DNA from: Clostridia bacterium
Lineage (GTDB): Bacteria > Bacillota > Clostridia > Christensenellales > Borkfalkiaceae
Assembly: GCA_029054485.1 (NCBI GenBank)
Contig: JAIDFD010000236.1
Span: 1-13,793 of the forward strand
Direction of reading: 5' to 3'
Length of the DNA stretch: 13,793 nt
Numbering within the stretch: the stretch's first letter is position 1; the number at the start of each line of letters is the position of its first letter. The notes under the pieces are model-generated. The model ran no database searches. It worked only from the letters and a program-made list of their open reading frames with translations, and had not been told where the DNA came from. Positions 7,650-13,745 of this stretch are shown here, in pieces. The position numbers were made by a program, and so were the translations under genes.

Positions 7650-7675
7650 GGCTTTTGAGCCATACTGAAAGTATG
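7650..7675 (+). repeat. Two adjacent small inverted repeats covering the start of the small ORF
   Basis: GGCT-TTTG-AGCC (7650-7661) is followed directly by CATACT-GAA-AGTATG (7661-7675). The second includes the proposed ATG of the 49-residue ORF. As RNA hairpins they could hide the start; as DNA, CATACTGAAAGTATG could be a protein site. No recognisable ribosome site or promoter accompanies the ORF. Confidence 0.45.
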
Positions 7676-7822
7676 GGTAAGCGCAGAACAAAAAAGATGA
7701 TCGAGGATATGATGGACGCGGTCGCGTGCGCCAACGAGTGTACGGGGCTGTATCAGAAAGTATCTTTGGACACCGATGAAATTGCAAAATTTCATAAGCA
7801 GTTTATAGAGGAAGAGGACTAA
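7673..7822 (+). CDS. Small hypothetical protein, 49 residues
   Basis: This is a short open frame from ATG 7673 to TAA 7820. The product is charged and helical-looking: basic at the start (MGKRRTKK), then MIEDMMDAVACANECTGLYQ, then an acidic end (FIEEED), with two cysteines three residues apart in the ACANEC segment. I do not recognise the family. Support for a real gene is the sensible amino-acid composition and a very strong terminator beginning 3 nt after the stop. Against it, the ATG has no good Shine-Dalgarno and sits inside a small inverted repeat. An internal ATG at 7697 is no better. The opposite strand reads only as poor, low-complexity protein. It may be a small cytosolic protein of unknown role. 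Confidence 0.55.
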   Translation: MGKRRTKKMIEDMMDAVACANECTGLYQKVSLDTDEIAKFHKQFIEEED

Positions 7823-7824
7823 AA

Positions 7825-7862
7825 AGCCGCCCGCGCCGGTTGGCGCGGGCGGCTGTTTTTTT
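7825..7862. terminator. Strong bidirectional terminator between the small ORF and the membrane protein gene
   Basis: A perfect 13-bp stem, AGCCGCCCGCGCC (7825-7837) with GGCGCGGGCGGCT (7842-7854) and a GGTT loop, is followed by G and seven T (7856-7862). On the opposite strand it is followed by five T. It separates the two convergent genes and is the most stable simple hairpin in the window. Confidence 0.93.
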
Positions 7863-7864
7863 GT

Positions 7865-8473
7865 CTACTTATTTTTCAGATACTGTTTGTAAGCCTTTGT
7901 ATCGGGCTTGCCGTCTTTGATTATGTAAACCGTTTTGCCCGACTTGCGGCGGGTTCCCTCGCGCTCGGCAAAGCAGACCTCGGTGTACTTCGCTCCCCGT
8001 TCCCAAAGCTTGCAGAATGTTGCAGAAAGCCTGTTTTCAATCGCGGTAAGCGCGGTTATTTTTTTTGAAAGCGACAGCTTGCCGAAAACGCTGAAATCGA
8101 ATGCGATTTTTTCCTTATAGCCGTTCACCTGCAAATTTATCGCTGTATCATCAACGTTTAAATAAAAGGAAAGGGAGTTTCTTTCGGGGTGGAAAAGCGC
8201 GGCGTTTTCGATGCACACATCGCGCACATAGCCGTTGATAAGCTTTTCAATCGCGCCGCCGTACTTAATATTGCAAAACGCGCCGACCGCCGCACCGATA
8301 ACGATTAATACGGGTGCGGAAATTAGCGCGGTCAGCTCTAAGCTGTATATATTCTGCGTTTTTGCAACCGTGTAGCAGATAATAAAGTACGCTATAACGG
8401 CGGCGCAGAATATTGTTGCCACAAGCCCTACGGCTTCGCCTTTTTTAAGTTTTGTAACAGTTTTTTCGTCCAT
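7865..8473 (-). CDS. Hypothetical membrane protein with two N-terminal membrane segments
   Basis: This protein has 202 residues and I do not recognise its family. Two hydrophobic segments at about residues 15-37 and 46-68 form an N-terminal hairpin in the membrane. The remaining roughly 130 residues are soluble and mixed alpha/beta, with a strand-rich stretch at about 100-130 and a lysine-rich end (KAYKQYLKNK). Both termini are probably cytoplasmic, since the basic segments KLKKGE and KYGGAIEKL flank the hairpin. The ATG is preceded by GAGG (about 8 nt away), and a good promoter lies just upstream. It stands alone: convergent with the small ORF and divergent from the large surface protein. 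A shared regulatory region with the surface protein gene is possible. Confidence 0.8.
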   Translation of the reverse strand: MDEKTVTKLKKGEAVGLVATIFCAAVIAYFIICYTVAKTQNIYSLELTALISAPVLIVIGAAVGAFCNIKYGGAIEKLINGYVRDVCIENAALFHPERNSLSFYLNVDDTAINLQVNGYKEKIAFDFSVFGKLSLSKKITALTAIENRLSATFCKLWERGAKYTEVCFAEREGTRRKSGKTVYIIKDGKPDTKAYKQYLKNK

Positions 8474-8491
8474 TTTGTAAACCTCGTATAT

Positions 8492-8520
8492 ATTCTATCA
8501 CCGCGCGGAAAATTCGTCAA
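8492..8520 (-). promoter_or_regulatory. Promoter of the two-segment membrane protein gene
   Basis: On the minus strand, -35 TTGACG (8520-8515) and -10 TAGAAT (8497-8492) are separated by 17 bp. The transcript would start near 8485 and have a leader of only about 12 nt with the GAGG ribosome site. Confidence 0.78.
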
Positions 8521-8563
8521 GTGATTGAAAAAACGGCTGTTAAAATACAAAACCGGCGTCGAA

Positions 8564-8603
8564 AACCACAATATGTTGTGGTTGAAAAAATTGGAAACCA
8601 CAA
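8564..8603. promoter_or_regulatory. AACCACAA inverted repeat plus extra half-site between divergent promoters
   Basis: AACCACAA-TATG-TTGTGGTT (8564-8583) is a perfect inverted repeat with 8-bp arms. A third copy of AACCACAA lies at 8596-8603, exactly 32 bp (about three helical turns) from the first, on the same face. The group sits between the two divergent promoters, 25 bp upstream of the plus-strand -35, where an activator or repressor could act on either. The hexamer ACCACA recurs at 8663-8668 and as TGTGGT at 8821-8826. No U-run follows, so it is not a terminator. The binding protein is unknown. Confidence 0.55.
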
Positions 8604-8627
8604 GTTTTTATTTTTTCAAAAAAAGGG

Positions 8628-8656
8628 TTGAAATTGTCGAAACCGCGTGCTATAAT
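8628..8656 (+). promoter_or_regulatory. Promoter of the surface protein leader and gene
   Basis: -35 TTGAAA (8628-8633) and a perfect -10 TATAAT (8651-8656) are separated by 17 bp. An A/T-tract region (8605-8624) just upstream resembles an UP element. The expected start is about 8661-8663, which coincides with the first base of the long leader stem. This leaves an untranslated leader of about 240 nt before the ATG at 8904. Confidence 0.88.
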
Positions 8657-8661
8657 CACAG

Positions 8662-8882
8662 TACCACATTTTACTTATAATATTTTAGTAAGGAGCCGTT
8701 TTTTATTTTTTAAAACTTAATCTTTCTTTCATATACAAGACTACACAATTTGGCATTGTGTATCTCTTGATATTCTTGTATGTGAAAGAGTTGTAGCTTC
8801 AATGAATATTGTAAGTAAGGTGTGGTAACCGTAAGAGATACTACATAGCAGAGTGTGTCTCTTCGGAGCCACACTTTTTTTT
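8662..8882 (+). ncRNA. Structured leader RNA, candidate riboswitch/attenuator (class not recognised)
   Basis: The predicted transcript begins with a segment (8662-8685) that pairs with 8804-8827 over 24 uninterrupted positions: 20 Watson-Crick and 4 G-U pairs. Inside, 8692-8696 can pair with 8796-8800 (5 bp). A second long helix pairs 8724-8740 with 8774-8790 (17 bp, two G-U), capped by an 8-bp hairpin, TACACAAT (8742-8749) with ATTGTGTA (8755-8762). An 11-nt bulge (8763-8773) contains TCTCTT, complementary to AAGAGA at 8833-8838. The RNA then ends in an intrinsic terminator at 8852-8882. No promoter fits between the terminator and the gene, so the gene depends on readthrough. Motifs of c-di-GMP-I, SAM, TPP or lysine riboswitches were not seen. 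A 6S-like rod RNA or a DNA inversion switch are alternatives. Structure is drawn by hand, not folded. Confidence 0.65.
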
Positions 8883-8890
8883 ATGTAGTA
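8817..8890 (+). promoter_or_regulatory. Mutually exclusive antiterminator and start-region pairings
   Basis: AAGGTGTGG (8817-8825) can pair with CCACACTTT (8869-8877), the 3' arm of the terminator, over 9 positions with one G-U pair. The same bases are needed for the 3' arm of the long leader stem. AAGAGA (8833-8838) can pair either with the leader bulge (8763-8768, up to 9 bp as AAGAGATAC with GTATCTCTT at 8760-8768) or with TCTCTT (8858-8863) in the terminator. In addition TACTACATA (8839-8847) pairs perfectly with TATGTAGTA (8882-8890), the bases directly before the ribosome site AAGGGG (8891-8896). These pairings link the leader fold to both termination and access to the ribosome site. 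Confidence 0.55.
8852..8882 (+). terminator. UUCG-capped intrinsic terminator upstream of the surface protein gene
   Basis: AGTGTGTCTC (8852-8861), loop TTCG (8862-8865) and GAGCCACACT (8866-8875) form a 10-position stem with one T-C mismatch, closed by the very stable C(UUCG)G tetraloop. The T-run spans 8875-8882. It ends 21 nt before the start codon, so it must act as an attenuator for that gene or as the end of a separate RNA of about 220 nt. Confidence 0.85.
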
Positions 8891-8903
8891 AAGGGGTATT
8901 ACA

Positions 8904-11900
8904 ATGCGAAAAATAAAAACAAGAAATCTATTGACGGTTATTCTTTCCGCATTTTGCGCGGTTTTTCTATGCTCGTCTGTTATTATGCTTAATGGCATAA
9001 GTAATAAGAATGCAGATGCCCAGACCTCGGCTTATACCGTTACCGTTGACGAAATTTATAAAGGCAACGGTAAAACAACCGTTAGCGCAACTGAAAGCGT
9101 TTTCGACGGCATTAATATGCAAAAGCTGTATGCTCAAATTACGGGTGATGCGAATGCTGATTATAGTACGGTAGCCGCTTTGGCAAGCGGCGATGTTACA
9201 GCAACGACATTGAGTGCAAATGCGAAGAAAATCAATTCGAGTTATAACGATATTATTGTAAAATTTGCGGGACTTGATTGGACTGCAACACTCTTGACGA
9301 CAGATTCCAATCAAAACGTGGTGTTAACATTGTGGCTTGCTAGCCACTACATTTCCGGAGACCCTCTGGTCGATCAATGGAACACACAAGCCTCAAACAC
9401 AAACGGACCGTATCCGAACGGTATGTATGGTACGAGTTATATCCGTGCCGCAGTCTTGAATAACGGTGGTAATTACGCCGCTACTTACAATGCTACAACG
9501 TTAACGGACGTTGCACAAGACGCAGATAATACTTTTGCAAGGTTTACAATGAACAGCGTTACCGATAACGTAACACAGTTTCTGGTTAAACCTGCTAACG
9601 TAGCCAGCTCGTCTAAAAGCTCTGTTCACAGAAACGATGTGGGCATTCCATACTTTGGTAATAGTTCAGATGCAAACGTAATTGCAACGTATACGCGTTG
9701 GTTGGAAGATTTATTGTGGCTACCCAGTTCGACTGAAGTGTTGTCGGGTAATTTATGGCAAACCACTGCAACCCAGAGAACAAATACGTCAACCGGTGTT
9801 TGGACCAGGTCTGCAGGAAGCGGACACTATTATTACGCACGCGTATTGACGGCATCCGGAACAGATGCTTACTATACAACTAATTCAAGATACGGGATAC
9901 GCCCCGCGCTTTATTTGAATTTAACGCTTGCAGAAGGCAATGCTTCGGAAGCCATAAGAGTTCCGACTGTTGATAAAACGGAAGTTACTTACGACCCTTC
10001 CGCAACTCAATCTTTCACATTGGATTACGATGATACGAAAGTATCTCTTAAAAGCTTAACAGCCAAAACAACAAGCGGTGTGGATATTGCAAGTTCGACT
10101 TACTCTTTCAATCAGTGCGTTTTAAATGCTAAGGAAGCCGGAACTTATACAATGACGTTTGAAATTGTGCAGCCATCAAATCCCGATCAATTATATGAGT
10201 GGCAAGATTCAGAAACCAATTCGGACGATACCCGAACGGTTACGGTTACTATAAAGCGAAAAGAATACGGCGTGCCGACCATAAACAACAGTACGCAAAC
10301 CTACAAGGGCGCAGACTATTTGTTTGACATTGATAGTCATTTCGACCCCGGCACAATGGAAATCGCGCGACCTAACGGAATTACGGGAGCGGGCGGCGTA
10401 TATTCGGACGGATTAAGCTATGATTCAACCAATAAACAATTCACTGCAAAGAATGCGGGAACGTATAACGTAGTATTTAAACTTAAAGATACCGCTAACA
10501 CGATATGGAACGTGAACGGCGGCACAACAGTGAACGACCAGACAGTACCCATAACAATAAATAAAAAGGCGCTCACGTTTACTTACACGCCCACGAACGC
10601 AAATATGGAATGGGGCTTGGGGGACGGCGGCAGTGTAACGCTGACAACGCCGACCGTATGCACGGGCGATAGCGTAGGGCTGTACCTGTACTATGTAAAC
10701 GCGTCCGGAAACGAGTACAGACAGGGAATAGCCGGCAACGTGCTTGACGTATCCAAAATAACGAGCACAGGCGAATACACGCTGTGTGCAAAGTTAATTA
10801 CGGATAAGACGGATACGGGCTACAGCGCTGACAACGAAAACTATACCATAAGCGAAAACGACGGCGTTTATAAATTGCCTGCAAATATAGTCATAAATGC
10901 GGCAGGCGTAAATGCCAGCAGTCTTAACTGGCAGTACCGCCAGACTGACGAGATAGCTACGAAAGATTTAATAGTCGGCGGACAGCAGGTGTCGTTGCAG
11001 TATACATCGGATAAGCAGTATTTTGTAACCGCGCTCGGCAACGATTATATGGAAATATACAGTACATATAGCAACGACGGGTACGTAAACGGCTTCAAGA
11101 CGGTTGATGCGAACGGCAAAGTCGTTACAAACGGCTGCAGTGCGGTGGGCAAATATACGACCTATGTTGCAATCCACATCACCAACCCCGATTACGCATT
11201 CAAGCCTGAAAATATGCTTGATACGGACGATAAATACGGCTGGCTGAGCTATGAATGGGAAATTTCGCCGCGCGAGCTTGATTTTGCGGACGCGAAATGG
11301 GAGTACTCTTACGACAGGAACAACTGGTACGACTTTGACGCGGACGGTGACCCCGAATATACAATGTTGGGTGTTTACGTAAGGTTGAGCGATGCGTATC
11401 TCAGATCTCTTGGACTTAATGCCAACAGTGCCGATTCGGTTGAAATCATATACAACGACGGCAATAGAGACTACAACACTGGTTACGCACCGTTTAACAA
11501 AAAAGGGTCCAACACGATTACTGCCGAATTAACCATAAATGACAGTAACTATACGATAAGCAACAATACGGCAAGCAAAACCTTTGAAATTACCGCGAAA
11601 CAAATTAAAATCAAGTGGAGTTCATCTGCGCTTGAATTTGAAACGAAGGATACAACGAGCTATACCTGGGGCGTTACGATAACCAACACCGATGGTGTGG
11701 ATTACTCTGATTATATTGAGTATACTTTTGTATTCAACGACAAAGACGGTAACGAGCTTCGTCTTTCGCTTGACGAGGCGCGCGAATACTTCAAGGCTAA
11801 TGCTAGCTCTGCCGCAGAAGATCTGATAAACGGAACGGTTTACGTTTCGGTTAAAGCGGATAGCGCAAGCGATTATATTATTACCGGTGCGGACCTTTCG

Positions 11901-13745
11901 CACAGCTTTTCCGTAGGCGAGGGCAAGGATACTATTAAGGTTGAAATCGAAGGAAGCGGTAGCGAGTACAAAAAGGTTGAATTCAGTATAACGGCTACGT
12001 TCGGCAGCTCATCTTTCACACAGTATCTGGACGTTGAAATTTACTCACCTGACAGCGAACTTTTGGATACGTTTAAGGCGAGCAATGCTTCGGCAATCCG
12101 TGAATATCTGAATACTCTCGATGCGGGAAATTATACATTTGGTATAGTTGCCCCCGATGACATTGCGGCTATTTATGCCGTAAGACCCGATGTTGTAACG
12201 TTTGTAATCGCCAAACAAAATGTTGAAGCTCCTACGGTTGTAAACTCCGACCAAATAATATATAAAGCGGCTGAATACTCTATTACGGATTATTTGTCCG
12301 GTTTTAATTCCGAGCTTATGGAAATCGATGAGCTTCACAGCGACACGGCGGGCAAAACTGCAAAAGATTACACACTAACCATAAATTTACTTGATAAAAA
12401 CAACTACAAGTTTGTTTATCCGGAGACTTCGGCAACTCCTGCAAAGATACAAGTCAGAACGGCTTTGACGGACGGCGGGTCCGGTTCAACAAATATGAGC
12501 ATTGCTTCGGACGGGTCATATGTGGATATTATCTGGACGATACAGAAATTTGTGATTACGGACAGTATGTTCAGTACGACTACCGGCGAACTTAAACTGC
12601 CCGCCCAGTTTAACGATTTACTGGCAAACGATTTGTTGCAAGTCGGTTATCAATACTATGCAGATAAAACGAGCAATGAACCCATAACCGAACTCAAAGC
12701 GGGCGAAACCTATTACGTTGTCGCAAGTCTTGGCGGCGAGAGTGCAAATAACTTTGTGTTTGAAAACCCGAGTCTGACTTCGGAAACCACGTCGCAGAGA
12801 GTAACGTTTAAGTCTCCCCAGTCAGGTTTCAGTGCAGTGCTTGGAAATCTTAAAAATTTTACAACCAAAACTTGGCTTGGGCTTCCTATATGGGCGTGGC
12901 TTTTAATCGGTTTATTCCTGCTGATACTTCTTATAATCATAATTGCGGTTGCATGCAAACGCAGGAAGAGCAAGGAAGAGAGAGCGGAAGCGAAAGCGCG
13001 CCGCGAGGAAGAAAGACAGTTACAGCGTGAAAAGCTCGAAGCGGAGCGTGAGCTTGCGAAAGCAAAGCAGGAAGCCGAGCTTGAGAAGATACGCGCGCAG
13101 GCGGGAATGGGAATGGTTGGCGCAGGTATGGCTACAATGGCTATGCAACAGCCCGCTCAGCAGGCACCCGCACAGCAGCCCGCTCAACAGCCGCAGATGC
13201 AGTCGCAGAGCGTACAGCAAATGCCTATGCAAATGCCTATGCAGATGCCTATGCAACAGCCCGTACAGGCGGCGCAGACTTCCGGCGGTATGAACGCAAG
13301 CGAAATGATGGCGATGATGTTTGCCCAGCTTGCGGGAATGAAAGCGGATAACGCGGATAAGGAAATTGCGGCTTTGAAGTCGGATAAGGAAATTACCGCG
13401 CTGAAAACCGAAATAGAAATTATGAAGCTGAAAATGGAACAGCTTAAAGAAAGCAAGTCCGTGCAGTCGGTCGACGGCAAGCCCGAACTTACGCCCGAAT
13501 TCCTCGGTGCGGTGATAGCTTCCGCAATGCGCAGTAACGGCGTTCTGCCCCAGACCGCGCCCGTAGCCGAGCTCCCCCAGCAGATATCCGAAAATGCGAG
13601 CGTGAACTGTGAGTATCCGCCCGATGCTGTGATTACGACCACAACGACTGTTGATACCACAACCAAACCTCAGCCGAGAAGGACGGAGCGCGGTGCAAAG
13701 GACGAATTTATGGACGTAGACGGTTTCTACGACAAGTTCGAGTAA
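8904..13745 (+). CDS. Large surface protein: DUF6273-like domain, Ig-like repeats, membrane anchor, cytoplasmic tail
   Basis: This protein has 1613 residues. A signal peptide (about 1-39, cleavage likely after ADA) leads to an extracellular part of about 1290 residues. Residues about 115-342 resemble DUF6273: WLPSSTEV, then GVWTRSAGSGHYYYARV and the ending YGIRPALYLNL. Ig-like/MBG-like beta modules follow. The module near 456-556 (VPTINNSTQTYKGADY, ending VPITINKK) recurs near 1108-1216 (APTVVNSDQIIYKAAEY, ending WTIQKF). A single membrane segment (about 1328-1350) is followed by CKRRK, placing about 263 residues inside the cell. That tail has a charged coiled coil (about 1352-1398), a Q/P/M-rich stretch (1402-1455), a second coiled coil (about 1483-1518) and an acidic-aromatic end (DEFMDVDGFYDKFE). 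There is no LPXTG signal. The ATG follows AAGGGG with a 7-nt gap. Function is unknown; adhesion or envelope sensing linked to a cytoplasmic partner is inference. Confidence 0.9.
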   Translation: MRKIKTRNLLTVILSAFCAVFLCSSVIMLNGISNKNADAQTSAYTVTVDEIYKGNGKTTVSATESVFDGINMQKLYAQITGDANADYSTVAALASGDVTATTLSANAKKINSSYNDIIVKFAGLDWTATLLTTDSNQNVVLTLWLASHYISGDPLVDQWNTQASNTNGPYPNGMYGTSYIRAAVLNNGGNYAATYNATTLTDVAQDADNTFARFTMNSVTDNVTQFLVKPANVASSSKSSVHRNDVGIPYFGNSSDANVIATYTRWLEDLLWLPSSTEVLSGNLWQTTATQRTNTSTGVWTRSAGSGHYYYARVLTASGTDAYYTTNSRYGIRPALYLNLTLAEGNASEAIRVPTVDKTEVTYDPSATQSFTLDYDDTKVSLKSLTAKTTSGVDIASSTYSFNQCVLNAKEAGTYTMTFEIVQPSNPDQLYEWQDSETNSDDTRTVTVTIKRKEYGVPTINNSTQTYKGADYLFDIDSHFDPGTMEIARPNGITGAGGVYSDGLSYDSTNKQFTAKNAGTYNVVFKLKDTANTIWNVNGGTTVNDQTVPITINKKALTFTYTPTNANMEWGLGDGGSVTLTTPTVCTGDSVGLYLYYVNASGNEYRQGIAGNVLDVSKITSTGEYTLCAKLITDKTDTGYSADNENYTISENDGVYKLPANIVINAAGVNASSLNWQYRQTDEIATKDLIVGGQQVSLQYTSDKQYFVTALGNDYMEIYSTYSNDGYVNGFKTVDANGKVVTNGCSAVGKYTTYVAIHITNPDYAFKPENMLDTDDKYGWLSYEWEISPRELDFADAKWEYSYDRNNWYDFDADGDPEYTMLGVYVRLSDAYLRSLGLNANSADSVEIIYNDGNRDYNTGYAPFNKKGSNTITAELTINDSNYTISNNTASKTFEITAKQIKIKWSSSALEFETKDTTSYTWGVTITNTDGVDYSDYIEYTFVFNDKDGNELRLSLDEAREYFKANASSAAEDLINGTVYVSVKADSASDYIITGADLSHSFSVGEGKDTIKVEIEGSGSEYKKVEFSITATFGSSSFTQYLDVEIYSPDSELLDTFKASNASAIREYLNTLDAGNYTFGIVAPDDIAAIYAVRPDVVTFVIAKQNVEAPTVVNSDQIIYKAAEYSITDYLSGFNSELMEIDELHSDTAGKTAKDYTLTINLLDKNNYKFVYPETSATPAKIQVRTALTDGGSGSTNMSIASDGSYVDIIWTIQKFVITDSMFSTTTGELKLPAQFNDLLANDLLQVGYQYYADKTSNEPITELKAGETYYVVASLGGESANNFVFENPSLTSETTSQRVTFKSPQSGFSAVLGNLKNFTTKTWLGLPIWAWLLIGLFLLILLIIIIAVACKRRKSKEERAEAKARREEERQLQREKLEAERELAKAKQEAELEKIRAQAGMGMVGAGMATMAMQQPAQQAPAQQPAQQPQMQSQSVQQMPMQMPMQMPMQQPVQAAQTSGGMNASEMMAMMFAQLAGMKADNADKEIAALKSDKEITALKTEIEIMKLKMEQLKESKSVQSVDGKPELTPEFLGAVIASAMRSNGVLPQTAPVAELPQQISENASVNCEYPPDAVITTTTTVDTTTKPQPRRTERGAKDEFMDVDGFYDKFE
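13221..13256 (+). repeat. Three 12-bp tandem repeats encoding MPMQ units
   Basis: ATGCCTATGCAA occurs three times in a row, the middle copy ending CAG. It encodes MPMQMPMQMPMQ inside the cytoplasmic Q/P/M-rich linker of the surface protein. The near-identity at DNA level suggests recent slippage expansion, and the copy number keeps the frame whatever its value. Confidence 0.9.
13356..13409 (+). repeat. Two diverged 27-bp tandem units in the second coiled coil
   Basis: The segments 13356-13382 and 13383-13409 both begin GATAAGGAAATT and encode DKEIAALKS and DKEITALKT. This is a 9-residue duplication within the cytoplasmic coiled coil. The second halves have diverged at synonymous and conservative positions, so this is older than the MPMQ repeat. 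Confidence 0.7.

Noticed and set aside
8676..8681. Second TATAAT as an alternative promoter for the surface protein
   Set aside because: No -35-like hexamer lies 16-18 bp upstream (about 8653-8659), whereas the 8628-8656 promoter is complete.
8662..8827. Terminal inverted repeats of a miniature transposable element
   Set aside because: No target-site duplication is evident, the repeat begins exactly at the expected transcription start, and all four arm differences keep G-U pairing. RNA structure explains this better, although an invertible switch is kept as a separate finding.
8811..8832. T-box antiterminator-like string (AAGG, TGTGGTAACCG) in the surface protein leader
   Set aside because: It resembles AGGGTGGnACCGCG only with inserted bases. 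It lies in the 3' arm of the long leader stem rather than in a separate antiterminator. No specifier-loop motifs were seen, and a surface protein is an unlikely T-box target.
8741..8998. Minus-strand frame of 85 residues across the leader and surface gene start
   Set aside because: It has no ribosome site or promoter, reads through the leader hairpins and overlaps the signal peptide of the surface protein antisense.
13184..13666. Long minus-strand frame with CIGICIGIC repeats
   Set aside because: It is the antisense shadow of the MPMQ-rich tail of the surface protein, with low-complexity composition and no promoter or ribosome site.
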